From an uncultured Holophagaceae bacterium (GTDB lineage: Bacteria > Acidobacteriota > Holophagae > Holophagales > Holophagaceae): DNA of 19,780 nt. The position numbers and the translations under genes were made by a program. Below the pieces are notes generated by a model. The model saw nothing but the letters and a program-made list of their open reading frames with translations, did not search any database and had not been told where the DNA came from. Of the stretch, positions 6,811 to 14,828 are shown one piece after another; position 1 is the first letter of the stretch, and every line of letters begins with the position of its first letter. Location: the NCBI GenBank assembly GCA_903927605.1, contig CAIYNT010000029.1:1-19780 (forward strand), read 5' to 3'.

Positions 6811-7918
6811 AAATCCGGAAGTGCCGGCGGAGGTGCCCGGGGATGTCGGCCAGGGGGGCGACGACATCGACGCAGCCCCGCTCCACGGCCGCGCGCGGCA
6901 TGCCGTAGACCACGCAGCTCTCCTCCGCTTCGGCGAGGGTGTGCGCCCCCTTCCGCTTCAGCTGTTCCATGCCCTTGGCGCCGTCCGAGCCCATGCCCGT
7001 GAGGATCCCGGCCAGCACCTGGCCCCGGAAGAGCTCCGACACGCTCAGGAACAGAACGTCCACGCTGGGCCGGTGGAGGGAGGAGACGGGCTCGGGGCTC
7101 AGGTCGATGCAGCCCTTCGGACCCCGGGCCCCGTAGGTCATGTGGATGCCGCCCGGTGCGATGTAGACCGTGCCGGCTTTGAGGGGTTCACCCTGTTCGG
7201 CCTCCTTGACGTGCACCTGGCAGAGGCCATCCAGGCGATCCGCGAAGGGCTTGGTGAAGGTGCTCGGCATATGCTGGACGATGAGGCAGGGCACCGGCAG
7301 GGCAGCGGGAAGGGTGGGCAGGATGTCCTGCAGGGCCTTCGGGCCACCGGTGGAGCTGCCGATCACCAGCAGTTCGGCTTGGGGCGAAGTGCCCAGCCCA
7401 GCGCCCGCTGGGGGTGGTGGTGCTGGGGGTCTTGCTGGCACAGCAGGCCGGACGGGTACGGGGGCCGAGGGGGCATGGGTGGGCGGCGCTGCCGAGGTCG
7501 GCGATGCCTTGTGGAATCGCGGACTGGTGGCCAGACGGCGCACCTTTTCCTGCAGGTCATGCTGGATCTGCAGGATGCTCATGCTGGCAAATCCGCTTTC
7601 TTTCGGAATGAAATCGAGAGCCCCGAGGGAAAGCGCATCCAGAGTGGCCTGGGCGCCTTCCTGCGTGAGGCTCGAGACCATCAGCACCGGCATGGGGTGG
7701 TCGGCCATGATCTTCTTCAGGCAGGTGAGGCCGTCCATGCGCGGCATCTCGATGTCGAGGGTGACGATGTCGGGCTTGTGCTCCTGGATCTTCTCGAGGG
7801 CATCAATGCCATCCCGCGCTGTGGCCACCACCCGCAGGTCCGGGGCCTCTTCCAGCATCTTCTGCAGGGACTTCCGCATGAAGGGGCTGTCGTCCACCAC
7901 CAGGATCCGGATCGTCAT
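6809..7918 (-). CDS. cheB: Chemotaxis protein-glutamate methylesterase/glutamine deamidase CheB
   Basis: Removes methyl groups from (and deamidates) chemoreceptor adaptation sites, opposing CheR, and is activated by phosphorylation from CheA. The 369-aa protein has a receiver at 1-125 (VVDDSPFMRK, phosphoacceptor Asp55 in IVTLDIEMP, Lys106 in FIPKES). A long Pro/Ala-rich linker (about 131-180) follows. The methylesterase domain (182-369) has Ser189 in IGSSTGGP, His216 in VQHMP and Asp312 in GMGSDGAKGM as the catalytic triad. The start at 7918 is an ATG with AGGGG about 8 nt upstream. It lies 11 bp after the HDOD gene stop. The linker looks longer than in enteric CheB. No cheA is present in the window. 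Confidence 0.96.
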   Translation of the reverse strand: MTIRILVVDDSPFMRKSLQKMLEEAPDLRVVATARDGIDALEKIQEHKPDIVTLDIEMPRMDGLTCLKKIMADHPMPVLMVSSLTQEGAQATLDALSLGALDFIPKESGFASMSILQIQHDLQEKVRRLATSPRFHKASPTSAAPPTHAPSAPVPVRPAVPARPPAPPPPAGAGLGTSPQAELLVIGSSTGGPKALQDILPTLPAALPVPCLIVQHMPSTFTKPFADRLDGLCQVHVKEAEQGEPLKAGTVYIAPGGIHMTYGARGPKGCIDLSPEPVSSLHRPSVDVLFLSVSELFRGQVLAGILTGMGSDGAKGMEQLKRKGAHTLAEAEESCVVYGMPRAAVERGCVDVVAPLADIPGHLRRHFRI

Positions 7919-7929
7919 GTGTCGTACCC

Positions 7930-8793
7930 CTACGCCTGGAAAGCCATCTCGACGAAGGCCAGGGCGTGATCCACTTCGTCGTCGATGGAGAAGGTCATCC
8001 GTTCCACGTCGAGGTCCTTGTTCAGGGCCCCGGCCAGGACCGCCTTGAAGGCCGGCAGGTCCTCGAGCGAGATCATCAGGTGTTCATCCGCGGGCCCCAT
8101 GGGGATGCGGGTGCGCACCAGGAGGTCGCACATGTGGATCAGATTGGGCAGGAAGTCCTCAGGTTTTGGATCGTGATGGTCCCGGATGACCTCGACGATC
8201 TCCTGCGGGAAGGACCAGTCGGCCGCGAGGAGGGAGCCGGCTTCCGCGTGGTCCATACCCAGGACCTCACGCTCGGCATCCACGAAATAGGCGCCTTCGG
8301 CAACCTTCTGGAGGACTATCGCGTAGTCCTCGGGGAAACAAGTATCCAGGGCGATCTTGCCAATGTCGTGGAGCAGGCCCGTGAGGAAGGCGGTTTCGGC
8401 CTGGCCATGCCGTTTGGCCAGGAGGCAGACCCCCTTGGCGGTGAGGCCCACAGCTACGCTGTGCTGCCATAGTTTCAGCGCGTCCAGGTGGGTTCCGCCC
8501 TTGAGGGTCTTGATGACCGCGGCGCCGGTGCCCAGGTTGGCCATGGCGTCGAAGCCCAGTCGCAGTACGGCCGTGCGCAGATCCATGACCGACCCTTCGC
8601 CGGCATAGAGCGCCGAATTGGCGAGGCGCAGCAGGGTGGCGGACAGGGAGGGATCCTTGGACAGGATGCCCAGGATGCGGTCCACGGTGCAGCGCTCGTC
8701 CTGGACAGCCTCGCCCAGAGCCACCACCGTCAGGGGGAGGCTCGGAAGGCTCTTGGCCTTCAGGCGCGAGGTGAACTGCTCCCGGGTGATCAT
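7930..8793 (-). CDS. HDOD-domain signalling protein (first of pair by coordinate)
   Basis: This 287-aa protein is a single HDOD domain (about 15-210) plus a C-terminal helical region. HDOD proteins are signal-transduction proteins related to HD hydrolases and often sit with two-component and chemotaxis genes; most have no proven enzyme activity. Here the full set of HD-type metal ligands seems present: His111, His142-Asp143 (LLHDIGK), His182, His206/207 (RDHHDP) and Asp223. The ATG at 8793 follows the stop of the upstream HDOD gene with no gap (TGAATG). cheB follows 11 bp downstream. The C-terminus ends DDEVDHALAFVEMAFQA. No output domain is visible. Confidence 0.93.
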   Translation of the reverse strand: MITREQFTSRLKAKSLPSLPLTVVALGEAVQDERCTVDRILGILSKDPSLSATLLRLANSALYAGEGSVMDLRTAVLRLGFDAMANLGTGAAVIKTLKGGTHLDALKLWQHSVAVGLTAKGVCLLAKRHGQAETAFLTGLLHDIGKIALDTCFPEDYAIVLQKVAEGAYFVDAEREVLGMDHAEAGSLLAADWSFPQEIVEVIRDHHDPKPEDFLPNLIHMCDLLVRTRIPMGPADEHLMISLEDLPAFKAVLAGALNKDLDVERMTFSIDDEVDHALAFVEMAFQA

Positions 8794-9642
8794 TCAGAAC
8801 TCCGCGATCATCGTCTTGTCCTGCTCGATGGCGGCCCGCACGCTCTCCTTGATGCCGATCAGGGCTTCGGGACCAAGCTGCAGTATCTCCATGGCCTGCG
8901 CGGAGGCGCCCTCCACGTGGTGGGGATCGCCAATGCCCACCTTCTCCTCCAGGGCCAGATGATTGGCCAGGGCCACGATGGCCGCGAGTTCCCGGTGGGA
9001 TTCGTGGGCATGGATGGGATCGTGGTGCCAGCGCACGGCGGCCTGCAGGCTGGGGGCGAGGTTCCACCGGTTCACCAGGGCTTCGCCCACCATGGCGTGA
9101 TCGAAGCCGAAGGTGTCCAGCTCAAGGTCCAGGCAGACGCCGTTCTCGTTGTAGACCGTACGCAGCAGGGCGCCGTAGCGCTCGGGGAACTTCACCCCCA
9201 GGACGGACTTCCCGATGTCGTGGAGCAGGCCGCCGATGAAGGCCTCCTCCATGCGGGGGAACCGAAGGCTCTTGGCGAAGGCGCGGCTGGCCATGGCCGA
9301 TACCAGCGCATGCTCCCAGATCAGCCGCTCCTGGAGGCCCACGGTGCCGCGGTGATAGAGGTTCTTGGCGGAACTGGCGATGACCACGCTCTTGATGGTG
9401 GAAAAGCCCAGCGTCATGATCGCCTGGGTGAGGGTGGTGACCTCACGCACCATGCCGAACATGGCGGAATTGGAGATCTTCAGGATCTGGCTGGTGAGGG
9501 CCTGGTCCATGGCGATGATCTTGCGCAGATCCTCGGCGTTGGCGTCGGGATCCGCGGACACCCGCAGGACCTGGGAGGCCACCTGGGGCAGCGGTGGCAG
9601 GTCTCCGAGGTTCGCGATGAGTTCTTGCGGGGTGATGGGCAT
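8794..9642 (-). CDS. HDOD-domain signalling protein (second of pair by coordinate)
   Basis: This 282-aa HDOD protein is a paralogue of its neighbour, and the two align over their whole HDOD part. The HDOD domain covers about residues 10-230: LPPLPQVASQVLRV, DPDANAEDLRKIIAMD, LLHDIGKSVLGVKFPE. The metal-ligand pattern is His111, His141-Asp142, His182 and His206/207, but the last Asp is replaced by Asn227 (ALANHLALE). This copy may therefore be non-catalytic. The ATG at 9642 has GGGAG about 8 nt upstream and lies 17 bp after the cheR stop. The tight spacing with cheR and cheB suggests one transcript and a shared role in taxis or motility control. Confidence 0.93.
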   Translation of the reverse strand: MPITPQELIANLGDLPPLPQVASQVLRVSADPDANAEDLRKIIAMDQALTSQILKISNSAMFGMVREVTTLTQAIMTLGFSTIKSVVIASSAKNLYHRGTVGLQERLIWEHALVSAMASRAFAKSLRFPRMEEAFIGGLLHDIGKSVLGVKFPERYGALLRTVYNENGVCLDLELDTFGFDHAMVGEALVNRWNLAPSLQAAVRWHHDPIHAHESHRELAAIVALANHLALEEKVGIGDPHHVEGASAQAMEILQLGPEALIGIKESVRAAIEQDKTMIAEF

Positions 9643-9659
9643 GTTCTGCTCCCGGGGGT

Positions 9660-10517
9660 TCAGGTACGCTTCCGGTATCCCATGGCCTTGCTGAAATGAA
9701 GTAGCTCAAAACCGGTATTGAAAGCATGGATGCTTTCGCTGTGTCCCACCAGCAGATAGGCCCTGGGGTGGAGCTGGCCATGGAACCCCTTGAGGACCTG
9801 GGCCTTCACTGCCTCATCGAAGTAGATGAGGACGTTCCGGCAGAAGATGACGTCGAAGGCACCCAGCTGGCGATAGGCCGGGTAGTCCACCAGATTGAAA
9901 TGGCGGAGGCTGGTGAGGCGCTGGACTTCGGGCTTCAGCTGGAAGAGATCCTTGCCCAGCGGGATGAAATGCCGCTGAAGCTGTTCGGGCGTTAAGTTCC
10001 GAAGGGTATAGCTGTTGTAGACGGCATCCTGGGCCTGGGCCAGCACCTTCTCGCTGATGTCCGTCCCCAGAATCTCCACGGTGAAGCCTCGCAGTACGGT
10101 GTCCTTCAGGTCCTGGCAGATCATGGCGAGGGTGTACGGCTCCTCACCGCTGGAACAGGCCGCGGACCAGATGCGGAGACGGCTTTGCCCCCGCTCGCGG
10201 GCCTGCTTGGCGGCATCCGGGAGCACGATGTTTTGGAAGGCCTCGATCTGAGGTGGGTTTCGCCAGAAGCTGGTCTCGTTGGTGGTGATCTCGACAAAGA
10301 GCTTCTTCAGCTCCCCGACACCCTGACTGCCCTGGAGCAGGGACAGGTAGTCCGCATAGTTCCGGAGGTTCAACTCGCTGATCCGCTTGCTCAGCCGGTT
10401 CTCCAGGAAATACTGCTTGGATTCACTGAAGAAAATGCCGGACTTGGCGTAGATAAAGTCCCGGAGGCTCCGGAACTCGGCGAGGGTCATCTGTTGCTTG
10501 GCCTGGAGGGGGTCCAT
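9660..10517 (-). CDS. cheR: Chemotaxis protein methyltransferase CheR
   Basis: Methylates glutamates on chemoreceptors using S-adenosylmethionine. The 285-aa protein has the N-terminal helical domain (1-75: LAEFRSLRDFIYAKSGIFF, ENRLSKRI) and the methyltransferase domain. Motifs are TTNETSFWR at 78-86 (the family usually has T-x-F-F-R), the SAM loop IWSAACSSGEEPYTLAM at 116-132, GTDIS at 151-155 and FDVIFCRNVLIYF at 221-233. I chose the ATG at 10517 (MDPLQAKQQ) because it has AGGA 7 nt upstream and gives the normal length. The frame stays open upstream, but only through intergenic and acpS sequence. No TPR extension is present. It is the first gene of the compact cheR-HDOD-HDOD-cheB-FliK-like cluster. 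Confidence 0.95.
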   Translation of the reverse strand: MDPLQAKQQMTLAEFRSLRDFIYAKSGIFFSESKQYFLENRLSKRISELNLRNYADYLSLLQGSQGVGELKKLFVEITTNETSFWRNPPQIEAFQNIVLPDAAKQARERGQSRLRIWSAACSSGEEPYTLAMICQDLKDTVLRGFTVEILGTDISEKVLAQAQDAVYNSYTLRNLTPEQLQRHFIPLGKDLFQLKPEVQRLTSLRHFNLVDYPAYRQLGAFDVIFCRNVLIYFDEAVKAQVLKGFHGQLHPRAYLLVGHSESIHAFNTGFELLHFSKAMGYRKRT

Positions 10518-10575
10518 CGAGTCATCCTGTCTCCGGGATCGGCCTCGAATCCCCTGGCTTGAATTTCCGCCGCTT

Positions 10576-10944
10576 TCACCTTTCCAGGATGACCACGGCC
10601 AGCGCCAAGTCCCGGTCGTGGCTGACACTGCCATGCAGGGTCCGGATATCCCTGGCTGCCAATAGATCGGTCAGGGCCCCCACCGTCCAGAGCTGGCCAT
10701 TCACATAGCGGAGTTCCTTCCAGGACCAGCCATCCAGGCCGGTACCCAGGGCCTTGCCGAAGGCCTCCCGGAGGGCCCAGCGGCCCGCCAGGCGTTCCGG
10801 GAGCCGCTCCCGGTTTCCGTTCAGCAGGTAGGCCGCCTCTTCCGGATGGAGAATCCGGCTCGCACATTTCTCCGCACCGAAGCGCTGGATCAGGTGGCGC
10901 CAGCGGGAGGGGGGGCAGAGATCCGTTCCAAGGCCGACGATCAT
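10576..10944 (-). CDS. acpS: Holo-[acyl-carrier-protein] synthase AcpS
   Basis: Transfers the 4'-phosphopantetheine arm of CoA to apo-ACP for fatty acid synthesis. The 122-aa size fits the small homotrimeric AcpS class. Motifs are MIVGLGTDL with the metal-binding Asp8, WALREAFGKALGTGL at 57-71 with Glu60 (most members have K-E-A, here R-E-A), and the C-terminal HGSVSHDRDLALAVVILE. The ATG at 10944 has a GGGGCGGG stretch upstream that partly lies in a hairpin. It sits 58 bp upstream of cheR on the same strand, so it may share a transcript with the chemotaxis genes although its function is unrelated. Confidence 0.93.
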   Translation of the reverse strand: MIVGLGTDLCPPSRWRHLIQRFGAEKCASRILHPEEAAYLLNGNRERLPERLAGRWALREAFGKALGTGLDGWSWKELRYVNGQLWTVGALTDLLAARDIRTLHGSVSHDRDLALAVVILER

Positions 10945-10946
10945 GC

Positions 10947-10966
10947 CCGCCCCAGATGGTGGGCGG
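10947..10966. promoter_or_regulatory. Hairpin over the acpS ribosome binding region
   Basis: CCGCCC (10947-10952) and GGGCGG (10961-10966) pair around an 8-nt loop. In the acpS mRNA the stem would include the GC-rich Shine-Dalgarno-like stretch just before the ATG at 10944, so it could limit translation. The stem is only 6 bp in a GC-rich genome, so chance is a real alternative. Confidence 0.35.
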
Positions 10967-11020
10967 TGAGGCGTGGGGGTAGAACTGAGCGGGACTTGAG
11001 CATGGAGTAAAAGATAGCGC

Positions 11021-13489
11021 CTACTCCGGCCAATGATGCTTGGGATAGCGCCTGGACAGTCCTGGCCGCAGTTCCTTGTAGGCCCGCTGCCAGAAGCCGG
11101 CCAGGTCGGTGGTGACCTGCACCGCGCGCATGTTGGGGGCCAGCAGGTGCAGCACCAGGGGCACGGCGCCTCCGGCCACGGACGGAGTCTTCTTGAGGCC
11201 CCAGAAGTCCTGGAGACGGGAGGCGATCCAGGGGGCATCGTCCTCATAGTGGACCTTCGTGGGGCGGCCTTTTGGAAGCTGGATGGCGTCGGGTGCCCAG
11301 GCGTCCAGAAGACGCAGCGTCTCGATGGGGAAGGTCTGGCGCAGGGCCGCAGGCCAATCCACGTCCTGCACTTCGCGCAGGGTCGTCCGCCCGGCGCAGG
11401 CCCCGGCCAGCAGAGGCCCCAGCAGGTCATCGGGGAGGCCCAGGTCCGGGCGGTGCCTGCGCAGGAAGGCCAGGCGGGCCAGGAACCGGGTGGGTACCTC
11501 GTCGAGGGGGCCGTTCCGTAAAGCCTCGGCCAGCAGGGCCGCCACGCGGGGATCAACCGGATCGGCGGGACCGCGGCTGGCATCAATGGCGAGGCCGTCG
11601 TAGCAGAGCTCGGAATGCCGCTCCACACGCCCCGCTGAGGCGTTGAAGGCCACCTCGTCCACTTCCTCCAGGCGCTCGGGGAAGGACTCCAGCAGCCAGT
11701 CCGCCTCGCACCGGGAGGCCAGACGGACGAGCGTCTGCCCGCCGGTACCCTGCTTCAAGGCCTCGGCCTCCAGGGCCAGGACCAGGCCCGGTCGCCGGAC
11801 CCGGCTGGTGGCATCCAGCTTCGCGCCCCCACCGCCGGCGAAGGCGCAGGTGCCGTTGGCGGAAAGCTGGCCCACGCGATCCGGGTAGGCCCGGAGCAGG
11901 GCCTGCAACAGGCGTATCTCTGCATCCGCGGGTTCGGCGGGCGCAGGCAGCAGGCGGGCCAGCGAGTGCACGGCCCGCCGGGCCCGCTGGAGGGCGGAGA
12001 CATCCAGCCCAGCGGCCTGGCAGGCACCGGCACCGAAGCCCGCGGCCTCGGCTTCCTCGAACTGATCCAGGCGCAGCAGCAGGTCCGAATCCGCGCCGTG
12101 GCCAGTCTTCACGGGTGTTCGATCCAGGCCCTGCCTTGCGGAGAGGTTGCCGGTCTCGAGCACGGCCGCAGCGCGTAGCGCCAGCTGGGGAATGCCCAAG
12201 TCCTCGCCCGCGATGGCCAGACGGGCTAGGCGCGGATGCAGGGGCAAGTCTGCCATGCGGCGACCCACAGGGCTGAGGGCGCCGTCCTCTAGGGCACCGA
12301 GGCGGGTGAGCAGGTTTTCAGCGGCGGTGATGGCCGCAGCGGGCGGTGCCTCGAACCAGTCCAGGTTCCCCGGATGGCCGATGCCCATGCCATGCAGGGC
12401 GAGCAGCGGCTCCGCCAGATCCGAGCGCTGCAGTTCCGGTGTGTCGAAGGCGGGGCGGGCGCCGAAGTCGGCTTCCGTGTACAGGCGTAGGCAGCGGCCC
12501 GGGCCCGTGCGCCCAGCGCGGCCCGTGCGCTGCACACAACGGGCCTGGCTGATGCGGACCGTGCGCAGGCCCGACAGGCCCGACCAGGGCGAGTGTGAGG
12601 CCTCGCGGCCCAGGCCCGAATCCACCACGGCGCCGATGCCGTCCAGCGTGACGGAGCTCTCGGCCACATTGGTGCTGAGGATGACCTTCGGTGTCTCCGT
12701 GACTTCCAGAGCCTGGGCCTGGGCCTCCGGCGACAGCTCGCCATGCAGGGGGCGCAGGCTCAGGCCCCACCGCGCCGCGACGGGTTCGCAGCCCTTCAGG
12801 CAGGCGCGGATCTCCGCGGCGCCCGGAAGAAACACAAGGGTGTGGTTGCGCTGGCCATTGCCATATAGGCGGTCCAGGGCATCCGAGACCTGCTGCTCGA
12901 TGGGCCGGTCATCGGGTCGGGACAGGAAGACCGTCTCCACCGGGAAAGCCCGGCCCTGACTTGTCAGCACGGGGGCATCAAGGTAGCTGGCCACCGGGCC
13001 GGGGTCCAGCGTGGCCGACATGACGATGACCTTCAGATCGGGCCGTACCTCGTGCTGGAGGCGGCGCAGCAGAGTGATGCCGAGGTCCGTGTGCAGGTGG
13101 CGCTCATGGAACTCATCCAGCACCACAGCGGAAATGCCGCGCAGCATCGAATCGCTGTGCAGGCGCCGCAGCAGCAGGCCTTCGGTGACGAAGCGCAGGC
13201 GCGTGCTCTTCGAAACTTTCTGTTCAAAGCGCACGGCGTAGCCCGCCCGCTGCCCCAGGGGCTCGCCCAGTTCCTCGGCCACGCGGGTGGCGGCGAGGCG
13301 CGCCGCGAGACGGCGGGGTTCGAGGATCCAGCATTCGCCCTCCTCCAGCAGACCCGTCTCCAGCAAGGCCGGGGGCACGCGGGTGGTCTTACCGGCACCG
13401 GGGTCCGCCTGCAGCACCAGGTTCGGCGTCCCGCGCAGGCTCTCGGCGATCCGCGGCAGCAGGGGGTCGATGGGCAGGTTCAGGCGCAT
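11021..13489 (-). CDS. hrpB: ATP-dependent helicase HrpB
   Basis: DEAH-type RNA-helicase-like ATPase of unclear cellular role. The 822-aa length matches HrpB. Helicase motifs appear in order: GAGKTT at 31-36 (motif I), DEFH at 125-128 (motif II), MSATL at 157-161 (motif III), LSTNVAESSVTLDG at 271-284 (motif V) and QRTGRAGR at 320-327 (motif VI). The HrpB-specific C-terminal region ends with WPAALRQTFPIETLRLLDAW, VTTDLAGFWQRAYKELRPGL and RRYPKHHWPE, which separates it from HrpA. The ATG at 13489 (MRLNLPIDP) gives the standard N-terminus. It is divergent from the transketolase gene. acpS begins 76 bp downstream. Confidence 0.96.
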   Translation of the reverse strand: MRLNLPIDPLLPRIAESLRGTPNLVLQADPGAGKTTRVPPALLETGLLEEGECWILEPRRLAARLAATRVAEELGEPLGQRAGYAVRFEQKVSKSTRLRFVTEGLLLRRLHSDSMLRGISAVVLDEFHERHLHTDLGITLLRRLQHEVRPDLKVIVMSATLDPGPVASYLDAPVLTSQGRAFPVETVFLSRPDDRPIEQQVSDALDRLYGNGQRNHTLVFLPGAAEIRACLKGCEPVAARWGLSLRPLHGELSPEAQAQALEVTETPKVILSTNVAESSVTLDGIGAVVDSGLGREASHSPWSGLSGLRTVRISQARCVQRTGRAGRTGPGRCLRLYTEADFGARPAFDTPELQRSDLAEPLLALHGMGIGHPGNLDWFEAPPAAAITAAENLLTRLGALEDGALSPVGRRMADLPLHPRLARLAIAGEDLGIPQLALRAAAVLETGNLSARQGLDRTPVKTGHGADSDLLLRLDQFEEAEAAGFGAGACQAAGLDVSALQRARRAVHSLARLLPAPAEPADAEIRLLQALLRAYPDRVGQLSANGTCAFAGGGGAKLDATSRVRRPGLVLALEAEALKQGTGGQTLVRLASRCEADWLLESFPERLEEVDEVAFNASAGRVERHSELCYDGLAIDASRGPADPVDPRVAALLAEALRNGPLDEVPTRFLARLAFLRRHRPDLGLPDDLLGPLLAGACAGRTTLREVQDVDWPAALRQTFPIETLRLLDAWAPDAIQLPKGRPTKVHYEDDAPWIASRLQDFWGLKKTPSVAGGAVPLVLHLLAPNMRAVQVTTDLAGFWQRAYKELRPGLSRRYPKHHWPE

Positions 13490-13550
13490 CCTTCCAGACT
13501 ACGGGACTCCGTCCCACTCGCGTAGAATGGAGGATTCGACGGGAGTGATC

Positions 13551-14522
13551 ATGGCGGGTCTGGAGACGGCGGGTGTGGGCGGCAAGGTGGGCGGCGTCAT
13601 GGACAGCCTGCGGGACGCCTACGGCGACACCCTGGTGGAGTTGGGGAACGAGGGCGCCAATCTCATCGTGTTTGACGCGGATCTGGCCGGTTCCACCCGC
13701 ACCAGCAAGTTCGCCAAGGCCTTCCCCGAGCGGTTCTTCAACATGGGCGCCGCCGAGCAGGGCATGGTGGCCGCAGCCGCCGGGGCCGCCACCACGGGTG
13801 TGGTGCCCTTCGTGAGCACCTTTGCCATGTTCGCCACGGGCCGCGCCTATGAATTCGTCCGCCAGGCAGTGGGCGTGGGTCACCAGAACGTCAAGATCGT
13901 AGCCACGCACGCGGGTCTCACCGTGGGCGAGGATGGCGGCACCCACCAGTGCCTGGAGGACCTGGCCCTCATGGGCATGATCCCGGGCATGACCGTCATC
14001 TCGCCGGCGGATGCGCTGGAGACGAAACAGGCTGTGCGCTTCGCCTACGCCCACCAGGGGCCGGTCTACATCCGCCTTACTCGCGACAAGTTCCCCCGCA
14101 TCCACGCCGAGGACTACAAATTCCAGATCGGCAAGGCCGTGGTCATGCGCGCGGGCAAGGACGTGCTGCTGGTGGGCTGCGGCCTGGGGACCTCCATCTG
14201 TCTGGATGCGGCAGAACTGCTGGCCGCCGAAGGCATCGAAGCCACGGTTCTGCACACACCCACTGTCAAACCCTTCGACCGCGACACCCTGGTGGCCCTG
14301 GCGAAAAGGCACCGGGCCGTGGTCACCTGCGAAGAGCACCAGATCCACGGCGGCCTGGGCGGCATCGTGGCGGAGATCCTGTCCGAGGCCCACCCCATGC
14401 CGGTCCGGCGCGTGGGGGTGAGGGACCTGTTCGGCCAGAGCGGCAAACCTGAAAAACTGCTGGAGGCCTATGGGGTCACGCCCCAGGCCGTGGCCGCCGC
14501 CGCGAAGGAGGCCCTCGGATGA
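13551..14522 (+). CDS. Transketolase family, C-terminal (pyrimidine-binding plus C-terminal domain) subunit
   Basis: The 323-aa protein corresponds to the C-terminal half of transketolase. Residues 15-180 form the pyrimidine-binding domain, with Glu69 in FNMGAAEQGMV as the cofactor-activating glutamate and VVPFVSTFAMFATGRAYEF, THAGLTVGEDGGTHQCLEDLA as family motifs. The C-terminal domain covers about 195-323 (DVLLVGCGLGTSICLDAAELL, TVKPFDRDTL, CEEHQIHGGLGG). In split transketolases the N-terminal, pyrophosphate-binding subunit is usually next door, but here the upstream gene is hrpB on the other strand. The ATG at 13551 has GGAG 5 nt upstream; another in-frame ATG at 13527 lacks such a site. 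GGGAC (13503-13507) and GTCCC (13511-13515) form a small palindrome in the divergent gap, and TAGAAT at 13523 is a possible -10 without a clear -35. Confidence 0.92.
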   Translation: MAGLETAGVGGKVGGVMDSLRDAYGDTLVELGNEGANLIVFDADLAGSTRTSKFAKAFPERFFNMGAAEQGMVAAAAGAATTGVVPFVSTFAMFATGRAYEFVRQAVGVGHQNVKIVATHAGLTVGEDGGTHQCLEDLALMGMIPGMTVISPADALETKQAVRFAYAHQGPVYIRLTRDKFPRIHAEDYKFQIGKAVVMRAGKDVLLVGCGLGTSICLDAAELLAAEGIEATVLHTPTVKPFDRDTLVALAKRHRAVVTCEEHQIHGGLGGIVAEILSEAHPMPVRRVGVRDLFGQSGKPEKLLEAYGVTPQAVAAAAKEALG

Positions 14523-14818
14523 GCGAGATCTTCAAGGCCAGCCGCTGGACCAAGGGCAACCATCTGTTCACCACGGTCATCGAGGTCACCGAGGTCGCCG
14601 TGATGCGCCGCAAACGCTCCTGGTTCACCGTGAATGAGATCAGCATCCACCTCTCGAAGGTGGCCAGCGTGCGCATCGATACGGGTCTGTTGTGGGCCGA
14701 CGTCCTGGTGGAGAGCACCGGTGGCAGCGATCCCCTCACCAGCCATGGCCACCGCAAGGCCGATGCCCGCCGCATCAAGGAACTCATCGAGGCGGCGCAG
14801 AGTCGGCAGACGAAGTAG
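14519..14818 (+). CDS. Small bacterial PH-like domain protein
   Basis: This 99-aa protein overlaps the transketolase stop by an ATGA, so translation is coupled. The centre alternates polar and hydrophobic residues in beta-strand fashion (TVIEVTEVAVMRRKRSWF, SIHLSKVASVRIDTGLLWA, ADVLVESTGGS). It ends in an amphipathic helix (ADARRIKELIEAAQSRQ). This order, several strands then one C-terminal helix with a basic RRK loop, resembles bacterial PH domains of the DUF304/bPH_2 type. Those domains mostly sit in membrane-associated proteins, but here there is no membrane segment. Its partner and ligand are unknown. The fold assignment is a pattern match by eye. Confidence 0.6.
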   Translation: MSEIFKASRWTKGNHLFTTVIEVTEVAVMRRKRSWFTVNEISIHLSKVASVRIDTGLLWADVLVESTGGSDPLTSHGHRKADARRIKELIEAAQSRQTK

Positions 14819-14828
14819 ATCCCCGATC

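Noticed and set aside
6737..7969. Long plus-strand open frame opposite cheB (410 codons)
   Set aside because: It mirrors cheB on the other strand, has a protein-unlike composition and no ribosome binding site. Long antisense frames are expected at this GC content.
8488..9699. Long plus-strand open frame opposite the HDOD genes (403 codons)
   Set aside because: Antisense shadow of two well-supported HDOD genes; no family motifs.
13503..13528. Promoter for the transketolase gene (TAGAAT at 13523 and the nearby GGGAC/GTCCC palindrome)
   Set aside because: No matching -35 element at the right distance, so I did not call it as a feature.
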